A DNA stretch of 64,000 nucleotides, taken from CAVTRI01 sp963737075. GTDB taxonomy: Bacteria > Actinomycetota > Acidimicrobiia > Acidimicrobiales > Palsa-688. Both the position numbers and the translations under genes were made by a program. Positions 1 through 7,457 of the stretch are shown one piece after another. Under the pieces are notes generated by a model. That model was not told the origin of the DNA and searched no databases. It saw only the letters and a program-made list of their open reading frames with translations. Every line of letters starts with the position of its first letter. Position 1 is the stretch's first letter. Where the stretch lies: contig CAVTRI010000002.1 in assembly GCA_963737075.1 (NCBI GenBank), positions 744,001-808,000 of the forward strand. The letters run 5' to 3'.

Positions 1-256
1 CGGCCTTCACCAGTGCCGCCGCCTCGCAGAGCTGGCGCGCCTGGCGCAACGTGGACTTCTCATCGGCGGTCACCAGCAGTGCGAGCAGTTCGTGGCACCG
101 CAACCCAGCGCCTGCCAGGGCGGCGGCTGCGGCGCTGTCAGCCTTCGACGCCGCCACCCCCAGCGCTGCGAACCCGGCTTCCCGCGCGGCGGCCGCGGCG
201 CCCGCCACGTCGATGTCCCACCGGCCGTCGGGGGTCAACGCGAGTTCGACCGTCAA
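1..256 (-). CDS. Partial TIM-barrel-like protein (sugar phosphate isomerase/epimerase type), N-terminal part only
   Basis: The first 85 codons of a minus-strand gene that runs off the window start. I chose a TTG start at 256, read as TTG-ACG-GTC (MTVELALTPDGRW), because a strong GGGGAGGGG ribosome-binding site lies about 9 nt upstream and there is no ATG or GTG nearby. The visible fold pattern is a beta strand, an alanine-rich helix (AAAAAREAGFAALGV), a second strand (AGLRCHELLAL) and another helix. This resembles the first two beta-alpha units of the xylose-isomerase-like sugar phosphate isomerase/epimerase superfamily. No catalytic residue is visible, so the family is an inference from pattern; the existence of the gene is better supported than its function. 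It is downstream of purQ but separated from it by about 300 bp. Confidence 0.5.
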   Translation of the reverse strand, partial: MTVELALTPDGRWDIDVAGAAAAAREAGFAALGVAASKADSAAAAALAGAGLRCHELLALLVTADEKSTLRQARQLCEAAALVKA

Positions 257-554
257 CGGTGATGCCCCCCTCCCCGGCAGGTCAGCGGCAGTTCGAGCGA
301 TTCTTTCACGCACTCGACGCCGGCGCACAGCCGGCTGTATGGCGGCGGTTGAAGGCAGCGGCGCGCGCGGTAGCCCTCACGCGCCCGAAGGCCGCGCGCC
401 AGCGTGCGGGTTCCAGCCCCGGCCCACGCCAGGCTGCGCGGCAGCGTGCCATATAGACGCTCTCGCGCACAGCGTGAGCATCACACGCCGGAGGAATGCC
501 CCGCTGGCGCGCGGCGTACCCGGCGGATGCCTTTACACCGCGCGCCAATGGGGG
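257..554. other. Intergenic stretch with GC-rich inverted repeats, no gene seen
   Basis: About 300 bp between purQ and the partial downstream gene. I see no convincing coding frame. It holds two GC-rich inverted repeats built from the same core: GGCGCGCGG at 506-514 with CCGCGCGCC at 538-546 (9 bp perfect), and GCGCGCGG at 363-370 with CCGCGCGC at 392-399. They could fold as RNA hairpins after purQ and so act in termination or processing of the pur transcript, but neither is followed by a T run. Confidence 0.5.
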
Positions 555-1232
555 CTAGCTCGTTCTGGCCACAGCCGCCCCCAGCAGCGCCCGCATCAAC
601 ACCAACCCGTCCGACGACCCGAGCATGGCGTCGGACGCCCGCTCGGGGTGGGGCATGAGCCCAACGACGTTGCCGGCGGCGTTGGTCACCCCGGCGATGC
701 TTCCCACAGACCCGTTGGGGTTGTCAACATACCGGAGCACCACGCGGCCGTCCGCCTCGAGCGACGCCCGCACCGAGGGATCGCAGGTGTAGTTGCCCTC
801 GAAGTGGTTGATCGGGATGCGCAGCCGGCGGCCGACGTCGACCCCTGCGGTGAGCACCGAGCGCTCGCTGATCACCTCCACCTCGACGGTCTGGCAGAGA
901 AAGGACAGACCACGGTTCTTCTGCAGCGCCCCCGGCAAAAGGTGCGCCTCGGTGAGCACCTGGAAGCCGTTACAGATTCCGACGACGGGCCCTCCGTCGG
1001 CGGCGAAGGCCTCGACCGCCGCCATGATCGGCGAGAACCGCGCGATGGCCCCCGGACGGAGGTAGTCCCCGTGCGCGAACCCGCCGGGGATGATGACCGC
1101 GTCGACCGGCCCGAGCGACCGGTCCCCGTGCCACACGAGCTGCGCCCTCCCACCGGCGGCGCCTACCGCCTCCACGACATCGTGCTCGCAGTTGGTGCCG
1201 GGAAACAGCACCACCCCCACATTGACGCTCAT
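555..1232 (-). CDS. purQ: Phosphoribosylformylglycinamidine synthase, glutaminase subunit PurQ
   Basis: 225 aa. Class I glutamine amidotransferase subunit that supplies ammonia to PurL for conversion of FGAR to FGAM in purine synthesis. Visible motifs are the nucleophile Cys in GICNGFQ, the C-terminal His/Glu dyad in MPHPERA, and the GTNCEHD segment near the N-terminus. I chose the ATG at 1232 (MSVNVGVVLFPG) rather than a start 20 codons upstream because it fits the family N-terminus and overlaps the purS stop by ATGA, typical translational coupling. PurL, the large synthetase subunit, is not in the window; this is the separate-subunit PurS/PurQ/PurL type. The gene is the last of the purA-D-E-C-S-Q series. 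Confidence 0.95.
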   Translation of the reverse strand: MSVNVGVVLFPGTNCEHDVVEAVGAAGGRAQLVWHGDRSLGPVDAVIIPGGFAHGDYLRPGAIARFSPIMAAVEAFAADGGPVVGICNGFQVLTEAHLLPGALQKNRGLSFLCQTVEVEVISERSVLTAGVDVGRRLRIPINHFEGNYTCDPSVRASLEADGRVVLRYVDNPNGSVGSIAGVTNAAGNVVGLMPHPERASDAMLGSSDGLVLMRALLGAAVARTS

Positions 1233-1480
1233 GTGGGGCTCACACTCACGACGGCGTCCTCGATCACCGGGTTGGTCAGGAAGCGGCGGCACAGGTCGTC
1301 GACCTGTGCTCGGGCGGTCGCCAAATCCTCGGCGTCAACGCTAAGACGAAACGCTTTGCCGCTACGTACGTCCGAGATCCCGGCGAACCCCAGCGCTGGC
1401 AACGCTCGCTCGATCGTGGCCCCCTGGGGATCGGCGATCCCCGGGCGCAGCCGTACCTCGACGAGCGCCTCGAACCGCAC
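1229..1480 (-). CDS. purS: Phosphoribosylformylglycinamidine synthase subunit PurS
   Basis: 83 aa, the normal length for PurS, the small structural subunit that holds PurQ and PurL together in the FGAM synthase complex. The sequence shows the family pattern: an N-terminal strand (RFEALVEVRLRPGI) followed by the conserved D/PQG.TIE segment and ALGF..ISDVRSGKAF. The GTG start at 1480 lies about 30 bp after the purC stop, and the gap contains the palindrome GGCCCC-T-GGGGCC. The stop overlaps the purQ start by 4 nt, so PurS and PurQ are probably made in a fixed ratio. Confidence 0.93.
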   Translation of the reverse strand: MRFEALVEVRLRPGIADPQGATIERALPALGFAGISDVRSGKAFRLSVDAEDLATARAQVDDLCRRFLTNPVIEDAVVSVSPT

Positions 1481-1511
1481 TAGCGGCCCCAGGGGCCAGA
1501 AACGACCCCCA

Positions 1512-2384
1512 CTAGGACCCCCCTCCAGGCCAGTCGGCGAAGGACCGACCGGTCAACCGCTCATACGCCTCCACATAACGGGCGCTGGTGGCAGACACCA
1601 CATCCGGCGGCAATGCCGGCGGCGGCGGGGACTTGTCCCAGCCGGTGCCTTCCAGCCAGTCCCGCAGCGGCTGCTTGTCAAACGAGGGCGGTGTCTCCCC
1701 CGGCACCCAGCGGTCCGCCGGCCAGAACCGTGACGAGTCGGGAGTGAGCACCTCATCGCAAATGGCCAGCTGCCCATCGATAACGCCAAGCTCGAACTTG
1801 GTGTCAGCGATGATGATGCCCCGCTCGGCGGCCCAAGCGGCCCCTCGCTCATAAGCACCCAGGCTGATGCGCCGGGCCTCCTCGGCCAGCTCCTTGCCGA
1901 CCAGGTCGACGGCGGCGTCGAAGGAGATGTTCTCGTCGTGGCCCTCGGTCGCCTTCGTAGAGGGCGTGAAGACCGGTTCGGGCAACCGGTCGGACTGGCG
2001 CATCTCTGCGGGGAGGGGGCTCCCATGCATCGTGCCCGAACGGCGGTACTCGGCCCACGCCGAGCCGGACAGGTAGCCGCGCACGATGCACTCGATCGGC
2101 AGCATGTCCCCTTTCCTGACCACCATCGTGCGGCCGGCCAGCGAATCCGGCCCGTCGAGCGCCGGTGGCACGTCGAGCGTCACAAGGTGCGACGGCGCCA
2201 CGTCGGTCAGCTGCGTCAACCAAAACGCAGTGAGGGCGGTAAGAACCCGACCCTTCGCCGGGATCGGTTCGGCCATGACGACGTCAAACGCGGAGATGCG
2301 GTCCGAGGTGACGAACACCAGATGCTTGTCGTCGAGCTCGTAGATGTCCCGAACCTTGCCCGAGGCGACGTGCGGCAAGCTCAC
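1512..2384 (-). CDS. purC: Phosphoribosylaminoimidazole-succinocarboxamide synthase (SAICAR synthetase)
   Basis: 290 aa. Joins CAIR and aspartate using ATP to give SAICAR. The N-terminus reads SLPHVASGKVRDIYEL, the usual nucleotide-binding start of PurC, and further family motifs are DRISAFDVVM, PIECIVRGYLSGSAW, ENISFD and DTKFELG, covering the ATP and CAIR sites. At 290 residues it is the longer PurC form common in actinobacteria and yeast-like types. The GTG start at 2384 overlaps by 4 nt (GTGA) the stop of the repeat-encoded small ORF upstream; a GAAGGA sequence from the last repeat unit lies about 12 nt before the start and may serve as its ribosome-binding site. Confidence 0.95.
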   Translation of the reverse strand: MSLPHVASGKVRDIYELDDKHLVFVTSDRISAFDVVMAEPIPAKGRVLTALTAFWLTQLTDVAPSHLVTLDVPPALDGPDSLAGRTMVVRKGDMLPIECIVRGYLSGSAWAEYRRSGTMHGSPLPAEMRQSDRLPEPVFTPSTKATEGHDENISFDAAVDLVGKELAEEARRISLGAYERGAAWAAERGIIIADTKFELGVIDGQLAICDEVLTPDSSRFWPADRWVPGETPPSFDKQPLRDWLEGTGWDKSPPPPALPPDVVSATSARYVEAYERLTGRSFADWPGGGS

Positions 2385-2569
2385 TGTGCACCGTCCTTCG
2401 GACGGTACAGCAGTGCTGAGCTGAACGGTTCGCTCCCAAGGTCGCTCACAAGTGCACCGTCCTTCGGACGGTACAGCAGTGCTGAGCTGAACGGTTCGCT
2501 CCCAAGGTCACTCACAAGTGCACCGTCCTTCGGACGGTACAGCAGCGCTGAACTGAACGGTTCGCTCAC
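2381..2569 (-). CDS. Small ORF made of 22-residue repeats, coupled between purE and purC
   Basis: 62 codons starting with the GTG at 2569, which overlaps the purE stop (GTGA), and ending at a TGA that overlaps the purC GTG start (GTGA). The product is three near-identical units, VSDLGSEPFSSALLYRPKDGAL and variants; the first unit lacks four codons. Each unit carries the 7-bp hairpin ACCGTCC-GAA-GGACGGT. I do not recognise the peptide as a protein family, and it may be a translated spacer with no function as a protein. The exact frame preservation across the array is what supports translation. A longer reading from ATG at 2581 inside purE is also possible. Confidence 0.45.
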   Translation of the reverse strand: MSEPFSSALLYRPKDGALVSDLGSEPFSSALLYRPKDGALVSDLGSEPFSSALLYRPKDGAQ

Positions 2570-2570
2570 G
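2381..2570 (-). repeat. 66-bp tandem repeat array, three copies, in the purE-purC junction
   Basis: Direct repeats with a period of exactly 66 bp; equivalent points are 2386, 2452 and 2518. The two full copies are nearly identical. The copy next to purE is 12 bp shorter because it lacks one CCTTGGGAGCGA segment. Each unit begins with GTGAGYGA on the minus strand, contains a 7-bp hairpin and ends with GTGCAC, so every unit re-creates a GTGA stop/start junction. The period is a multiple of three, so reading frame is kept through the array. Confidence 0.95.
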
Positions 2571-3015
2571 ATGTCCTCCATTCCGCTCGGTAATCGGCCA
2601 GCCGGTCGGCCAGGTCCTTGTCGTTGATGGCCAGGATCTCCACGGCCAGCAGGGCGGCGTTGGCCGCCCCGTCGATGGCCACACTCGCCACCGGCACGCC
2701 GCGGGGCATCTGCACGGTCGCATACAGGGCGTCGACGCCGTTGAGAGCGCTGCCGGAGAGCGGCACACCGATCACCGGGAGCGTGGTGTGGGCGGCAACC
2801 ACGCCCGGCAGGGCGGCGGCCATTCCCGCCCCGCAGATCAGCACCCCGTACCCGTCGTCACGTGCGGATGTCGCCAGCTGCGTGACAGCGTCAGGAGTGC
2901 GGTGAGCCGACACCACGTGCTCGGTGACCGTGATGCCGAAGCGTTCCAACGTCTCGACGGCAGGCGCCATCTTGGCCTGGTCGCTAGCCGACCCCATCAA
3001 CACGGCCACCTTCAC
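2566..3015 (-). CDS. purE: N5-carboxyaminoimidazole ribonucleotide mutase, class I PurE
   Basis: 149 aa, normal for bacterial PurE, which moves the carboxyl group of N5-CAIR to give CAIR. The signature segments are visible: GSASD near the N-terminus (phosphate binding), the VSAHRTPD motif with the catalytic His, CGAGMAAALPGVVAA, and VIGVPLSGSALNGVDAL. The GTG start at 3015 overlaps the purD stop by 4 nt. No purK is present in the window, although a class I PurE normally depends on it, so purK is probably elsewhere. Downstream lies the 66-bp repeat array instead of a direct junction with purC. Confidence 0.95.
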   Translation of the reverse strand: MKVAVLMGSASDQAKMAPAVETLERFGITVTEHVVSAHRTPDAVTQLATSARDDGYGVLICGAGMAAALPGVVAAHTTLPVIGVPLSGSALNGVDALYATVQMPRGVPVASVAIDGAANAALLAVEILAINDKDLADRLADYRAEWRTS

Positions 3016-4256
3016 CTCAGCTGCTCCTCCTTCTCGTTGACCAAAGCGATGTCACGGCGGTAGTGCATGCCGGGCCAGTGAATCTCCTCAATCGCACCGT
3101 AGGCGCGCCCGCGAGCTTCGCTGATCGTCGCTCCCCGGCCGGTGACCCCGAGCACCCGCCCCCCCGCCGTCACGAGCCCGGGGCCCATACCGGCGGCGTA
3201 GACAGCGATCCCTTCGCGCGACGCGGCGGCCTCCAGGCCGGACACCGCAGCGCCGACTTCCGGGGAAGACGGATAGCCCGGCGCGGCAGCGACCACGCAC
3301 ACGGCGGCCTCAGACGAGGCGGCCGGCGGCGGAACGGCATCCAAACGGCCGGCAGCCGCCGCCGCCAGCACCTCAGCCACGTCGCCCTCCCAGCGTGGCA
3401 ACACGACTTGTGTCTCGGGATCTCCGAACCGCACGTTGAACTCCAGCACTTTCGGGCCATCCGTGGTGAGCATGAGCCCGGCGTAGAGCACGCCGCGATA
3501 GTCGATCCCCTCTGCTGTCAGCGCTTCGAGCGTCGGCCGGATGGCGACCTCGAGCACGTGGTCGACCAGGCTCGGCCCGAGAAACGGCACCGGCGAGTAG
3601 GCGCCCATCCCGCCCGTGTTGGGACCGGTGTCGCCGTCGCCGACCCGTTTGAAATCCTGCGCCGGTGCCAGCGCCACTGCGCGGGCGCCGTCGCACATTG
3701 CCATCACGGAGAGCTCCGGTCCGGACAAGCCTTCCTCGATCACCACCCGTCGGCCGGCGTCACCAAACGAGGCACCGGACAGTTTCGCCACGACATCCGC
3801 AACCGCAGTGTCGAGGTCGGCCGTCACCAGGACACCCTTGCCCGCCGCCAGCCCGTCAGTCTTCACCACCCATGGCGGCTCCAAGGAGCGCAGGTACTCG
3901 ACAGCGGGGCCCGACGAAGCAAACGACTCATAACGAGCAGTCGGCACGCCCGCGGCCACCAGGACTGACTTCATCCACGACTTCGAACCCTCCAGGCGGG
4001 CCCCGTCCGCACCCGGCCCGAACACCGCCCGCTCCATGGCGCGTAGCTGGTCCGCGAGGCCGTTGACCAGCGGCACCTCGGGACCGATCACATAGAGGTC
4101 GGCCTCGACGGACGACGGCGGACCGGGCAGGCAGGTCAGGCCCGACAGGGCCGTCATGCCAGGATTTCCCGGCGTAACCACCACGTCGGCCGTGCGGGCC
4201 AGCGCCTCGGCAAGCGCGTGCTCGCGCCCGCCGGACCCGACCACACAAACGCGCAC
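3012..4256 (-). CDS. purD: Phosphoribosylamine-glycine ligase (GAR synthetase)
   Basis: 414 aa ATP-grasp enzyme joining phosphoribosylamine and glycine. I chose the GTG at 4256 (VRVCVVGSGGREHALAEAL), matching the conserved glycine-rich N-terminus, with AGGGGA just upstream; the open frame extends further but that part overlaps purA in another frame. Other motifs: PLVNGLADQL, KSWMKSVL, VKTDGLAAGKGV (ATP-grasp lid), DFKRVGDGDTGPNTGGMGAYSP and EFNVRFGDPETQVVLPR (metal and ATP binding). The stop overlaps purE by 4 nt. A strong hairpin sits between purA and this gene. Confidence 0.95.
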   Translation of the reverse strand: MRVCVVGSGGREHALAEALARTADVVVTPGNPGMTALSGLTCLPGPPSSVEADLYVIGPEVPLVNGLADQLRAMERAVFGPGADGARLEGSKSWMKSVLVAAGVPTARYESFASSGPAVEYLRSLEPPWVVKTDGLAAGKGVLVTADLDTAVADVVAKLSGASFGDAGRRVVIEEGLSGPELSVMAMCDGARAVALAPAQDFKRVGDGDTGPNTGGMGAYSPVPFLGPSLVDHVLEVAIRPTLEALTAEGIDYRGVLYAGLMLTTDGPKVLEFNVRFGDPETQVVLPRWEGDVAEVLAAAAAGRLDAVPPPAASSEAAVCVVAAAPGYPSSPEVGAAVSGLEAAASREGIAVYAAGMGPGLVTAGGRVLGVTGRGATISEARGRAYGAIEEIHWPGMHYRRDIALVNEKEEQLR

Positions 4257-4268
4257 TTCAGTTCCCCT

Positions 4269-4293
4269 GGGTGTGGGGCTCCGCCCCACACCC
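4269..4293 (-). promoter_or_regulatory. Perfect 11-bp hairpin in the purA-purD gap
   Basis: GGGTGTGGGGC at 4269-4279 and GCCCCACACCC at 4283-4293 form a perfect 11-bp stem with a 3-nt loop, followed 5' on the minus strand by a second GC-rich palindrome near 4301-4314 (CCCG-A-CGGG core). It lies after the purA stop and about 13 nt before the purD start. No T run follows, so a classic intrinsic terminator is not evident; an attenuating or RNA-processing structure separating purA from purDECSQ expression is possible. Confidence 0.55.
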
Positions 4294-4354
4294 ATAGCCG
4301 CCCGACGGGCGGGCGCCCACCCACTCCGCCTGCCGTGCTCGCGGCACTCGCACG

Positions 4355-5635
4355 TCAGGGGGCGAACCGCACGTACTGATCCCGCCCGGGGCCCACCCCA
4401 ACCACCGAGATCGGCACCCCGACCTGCTGCGCCAGGAACGCGACGTAGTCCCGGGCGGCCGCCGGCAGGTCGTGCGCCTCGGTGGCCGACGACGTCTCGG
4501 TCCGCCAGCCGGGCAGCTCTTCGTACACCGGGGTGACCGCGTGCAGCACCGACTGGTGGTAGGGCGGATAGTCGTAGCGGCGCCCGCCCGCTTCGTAGGC
4601 CACGCACACCTTGACCGTCTCGAAACAGTCGAGCACGTCGAGTTTTGTCAACGCGATGTCGGTGAGTGAGTTCAGCCGGACCGCCTGCCGCACCATGACG
4701 GCGTCAAACCACCCCGTCCGCCGGCGCCGCCCGGTGTTGGTACCGAACTCATGGCCTCTTTCCACGAGAAGATCACTGACCTCGTCAACCAGCTCGGTCG
4801 GGAACGGCCCCGCCCCCACCCTTGTCACGTACGCCTTGGCGATCCCTGTGACGCGGGTGACCCACCGGGGTCCGATCCCGGCCCCGGTGCACGCCCCGCC
4901 GGCCACCGGGTTGGACGAGGTCACGAACGGGTACGTGCCGTGGTCCAGGTCCAGGAACGTCGCCTGCGCCCCCTCCAGCAGCACCTGCTGGCCGGCCTCG
5001 AGGGCTTCGTGGACCACCCCGACGGCGTCGCCGATCAGCGGCGCCATCTGGGGCGCATACTCGTCCAGGTAGCGGGCGGCGATGTCGGCTGCGGAGAGCG
5101 GCAGGCGGTTGTACACCTTGGCCAGAATCAGGTTTTTCTCCTTCAGGACCACGTCGAGCTTCTGGCGGAAGATCTTCGGGTCAAGCAGGTCCTGGGCCCG
5201 AATGCCGACCCGGGCCGCTTTGTCGGCGTACGCGGGCCCGATGCCCCGGCGGGTGGTGCCCAGCTTGTTGCGCCCCAGATACCGCTCCGTGAGGGCGTCG
5301 AGCTCCTGGTGGTACGGCATGATCAGGTGAGCATTCCCGGACACGACGAGGCGCGAGCAGTCGACACCCCGTTTGGTCAACGCCTTGATCTCGGCGAAAA
5401 GCACACCCGGGTCGACCACCACGCCGTTGCCGATCACCGGCGTGATGTGGTCATAGAGGACACCACTTGGCAGCAGCTGCAGCGCAAAGGTCTCGCCGTC
5501 GACGACCAACGTGTGGCCTGCGTTGTGCCCGCCTTGGTAGCGGACCACGACCTGGGACTCCTTGGCCAGCAGGTCGGTGAGCTTGCCCTTGCCCTCATCG
5601 CCCCATTGCGTACCGACGACGACGGTGGCAGGCAC
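4355..5635 (-). CDS. purA: Adenylosuccinate synthase
   Basis: 426 aa, standard length. Converts IMP and aspartate to adenylosuccinate with GTP, the first step to AMP. Visible family motifs are GTQWGDEGKGKLTDLLA (catalytic Asp and P-loop), QGGHNAGHTLVV (catalytic His), RGIGPAYADKAAR, GAQATFLDLDHGTYPFVTSSN, and TNTGRRRRTGWFDAV. I chose the GTG at 5635 (VPATVVVGTQWGDEGKG) as the family N-terminus; the reading frame stays open further upstream but those residues do not match the family. It is the first gene of the pur series and is divergent from the WXG100-like pair. Confidence 0.95.
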   Translation of the reverse strand: MPATVVVGTQWGDEGKGKLTDLLAKESQVVVRYQGGHNAGHTLVVDGETFALQLLPSGVLYDHITPVIGNGVVVDPGVLFAEIKALTKRGVDCSRLVVSGNAHLIMPYHQELDALTERYLGRNKLGTTRRGIGPAYADKAARVGIRAQDLLDPKIFRQKLDVVLKEKNLILAKVYNRLPLSAADIAARYLDEYAPQMAPLIGDAVGVVHEALEAGQQVLLEGAQATFLDLDHGTYPFVTSSNPVAGGACTGAGIGPRWVTRVTGIAKAYVTRVGAGPFPTELVDEVSDLLVERGHEFGTNTGRRRRTGWFDAVMVRQAVRLNSLTDIALTKLDVLDCFETVKVCVAYEAGGRRYDYPPYHQSVLHAVTPVYEELPGWRTETSSATEAHDLPAAARDYVAFLAQQVGVPISVVGVGPGRDQYVRFAP

Positions 5636-5706
5636 GGGGAGCCAGGATAGCGGGAGGCACCGGCTCCCCATTGGCTCGCGAGTCGGCATGCCGTACAACG
5701 GATCGG

Positions 5707-5952
5707 GTGACCGTCGTGATCCTCGCCAACTTCGCCGCCCTGGCCGACGCCGCCGACGGCTTGCGCGGCGCGTCGAACGCGTGGGCGCCCCATCGCGCCG
5801 TGCCGTCCACCGGAGACAGCGAGACGGACAGCGCGCTCGGCCACCTTTCCTCGGCGCTGCGGGCCCATTCGGCCAACCTGTCGCAAGGGGCGTCGGACGC
5901 CTCGCGGGCCATGCAGGGCTTTATCGTCTCGTTCCACGAGGCTGGGGGCTGA
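5707..5952 (+). CDS. WXG100/EspC-like small helical protein
   Basis: 81 aa from GTG 5707 (an ATG at 5671 is possible). The sequence is almost entirely helical: an alanine-rich first helix (FAALADAADGLRGASNAW), a central Pro/Gly turn (VPSTGDSETD) and a second helix (ALGHLSSALRAHSANLSQGASDASRAMQGFIVSFHEA). Length and helix-turn-helix plan match the WXG100/EspC class of type VII secretion substrates, but a strict W-x-G is not present (the turn has an AW followed by AP). The stop overlaps the next start (TGATG), as is typical for secreted WXG pairs. Assignment is by pattern only; no secretion machinery is in the window. Confidence 0.5.
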   Translation: MTVVILANFAALADAADGLRGASNAWAPHRAVPSTGDSETDSALGHLSSALRAHSANLSQGASDASRAMQGFIVSFHEAGG

Positions 5953-7433
5953 TGCCCGTAGGTGGCGACCCCTCGGCGATGCGCGGGCTGCAAGGCGGGT
6001 TCACCTCGGCGGCTTCCGACGGCGCGGGCCAGGGATCAGCCTTGGCGGGGGTGATGGGTGCGCTCGGCCCCGGCAATCTGGCTGGATCAGCCGGCGACCA
6101 GTGGCGGAGCTACGTGTCGGAGCTGCAGCGGGCCAACGCCGCTATGACGCGCGCTTACGACGCCATGGCTTCCCTGCTTCCCCGCGTCGCGGCTGCGGTC
6201 GAAGAGGCCCAGCTCGCCGAGCAAGCGAAGATCAAAGCGGCCGAGGCCGAGCAACACGCGGCCCAGCAGCTGAACACCGCGACGGCCAATCTGCAGTTCC
6301 TGACCGAGCTCAACGCGCCCCCGCTGGTAGTCGTCCCTCCCGCCGAGCTGCAGGCGGCCGAGGCGGCGGTGGCTTTGGCCACACACGCGTTCGAGGATGC
6401 GCAGCATCGGTTACAGGTCACCACGCAACACTTCAACGACGCCGATCGCCGGCGTCGGGCGCTGCTCGAGGAGCTGACCGCGGTATGCCGGGCCCAGGCC
6501 GCGGCACTGATGGCCGCCATGCCGCCCGCATCGCCGCCGACGCCGTACCTGTTTCAAACCCAGGCGCTCATCTCCGAACTGCAGGCCGTACGCACGGACA
6601 TGCTCGACATTCCCACCATCGCCGGGTCCTGGGTCGCCCCCGCACTGTTGCCGAAACTCCGGTCGATCTTCTCAGGGCGCCCGTCAGCGCTTCCTGGGCT
6701 TACCCCGACGGTCGAAGGCCTGTACAACGTGGCCCAGCGCCCCCTCAGCGCGTACGTGCCCCGCCACTCCGGCGGCAGCCTGCTGAGCTCGGTGCTCAAA
6801 TGGGGAGGCGTCGTGGGAGTGACCGCCGTCGGCGTCCTGGCCATCGGCGCCGCCTCGATGACGGGACAAGAAGAGGCAGACGCGCCCATTACCGAAGGCG
6901 GGCTGAGCCTCGCCCGCAGCCTGCTTGACAACCCGGCAGGTCAGTTCGTGCGAGCGAACGGGCTGGCGATCGGCACGGGCGGCCTCTCCAGCGAAGGCTT
7001 CACCGCGCTTGACGATGTCATTCACCACCAATCCGTCGACCCGAAGGGCTTGATCATCGCCGGCAGCACCGGCTGGGTATCAGGGGCCCTGCCGGTGGGG
7101 ATCTCTTCCAAGTTCTTGGAACCGGCCGTCCACGGTCTTGCTCCTGTGCTGGCCGCGCGAGCGGCGACCGGCGCGGCCACGGCAGCCGGCCTGAGCGCCG
7201 CATCCCAGTACGTGCTCTTCCATCGCATCGACCCGGCATCGACCGCGGTGGCCGCGGGTGGCGGCCTGTGGGGTGGTGCGTGGTCGCTCCCGGAGAGTCT
7301 CACCGGCCCGTCGATGGCCGCCAAGTGGGCCCTGGCCCAGCATCAGGGTGGACTGCCGGGCTTCACACTGGCCGCAACCGATCACGCAGGGACGGCACCG
7401 GCGCACCCCGCCCGTCACGCGCTCCCGCGGTAA
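5952..7433 (+). CDS. Large coiled-coil/membrane protein, putative type VII-secretion-like substrate
   Basis: 493 aa from ATG 5952, overlapping the preceding stop by one base. Residues about 35-110 and 130-190 are long amphipathic, Ala/Gln-rich helices (AEQAKIKAAEAEQHAAQQL; ELQAAEAAVALATHAFEDAQ). About residue 285 begins a hydrophobic segment (WGGVVGVTAVGVLAIGAASM). The C-terminal 180 residues are Gly/Ala-rich with short hydrophobic stretches (AAGLSAASQYVLFHR; STAVAAGGGLWGGAWSL), reminiscent of glycine-zipper membrane-inserting domains. I do not recognise a catalytic domain. The arrangement small helical partner plus long helical-hairpin protein resembles WXG/LXG partner-effector pairs, which is an inference. 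Confidence 0.55.
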   Translation: MPVGGDPSAMRGLQGGFTSAASDGAGQGSALAGVMGALGPGNLAGSAGDQWRSYVSELQRANAAMTRAYDAMASLLPRVAAAVEEAQLAEQAKIKAAEAEQHAAQQLNTATANLQFLTELNAPPLVVVPPAELQAAEAAVALATHAFEDAQHRLQVTTQHFNDADRRRRALLEELTAVCRAQAAALMAAMPPASPPTPYLFQTQALISELQAVRTDMLDIPTIAGSWVAPALLPKLRSIFSGRPSALPGLTPTVEGLYNVAQRPLSAYVPRHSGGSLLSSVLKWGGVVGVTAVGVLAIGAASMTGQEEADAPITEGGLSLARSLLDNPAGQFVRANGLAIGTGGLSSEGFTALDDVIHHQSVDPKGLIIAGSTGWVSGALPVGISSKFLEPAVHGLAPVLAARAATGAATAAGLSAASQYVLFHRIDPASTAVAAGGGLWGGAWSLPESLTGPSMAAKWALAQHQGGLPGFTLAATDHAGTAPAHPARHALPR

Positions 7434-7457
7434 CGAGAGGAGGAGCCTACGAAGCGA

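Noticed and set aside
395..440. Possible tRNA T-arm (GCGGGTTCCAGCCCC)
   Set aside because: The loop has C at the purine position, the T stem has a mismatch, and no acceptor, D or anticodon arms fit upstream.
51..1733. Very long open frames on the strand opposite real genes (for example 51-1733, 24452-25303, 46996-48897)
   Set aside because: They mirror high-GC genes on the other strand, have Arg/Pro/Gly-rich compositions and no family motifs.
5562..5706. Longer N-terminus for the coiled-coil protein starting at 5562
   Set aside because: It would overlap purA and the WXG100-like gene; the ATG at 5952 overlaps the partner stop as expected for a pair.
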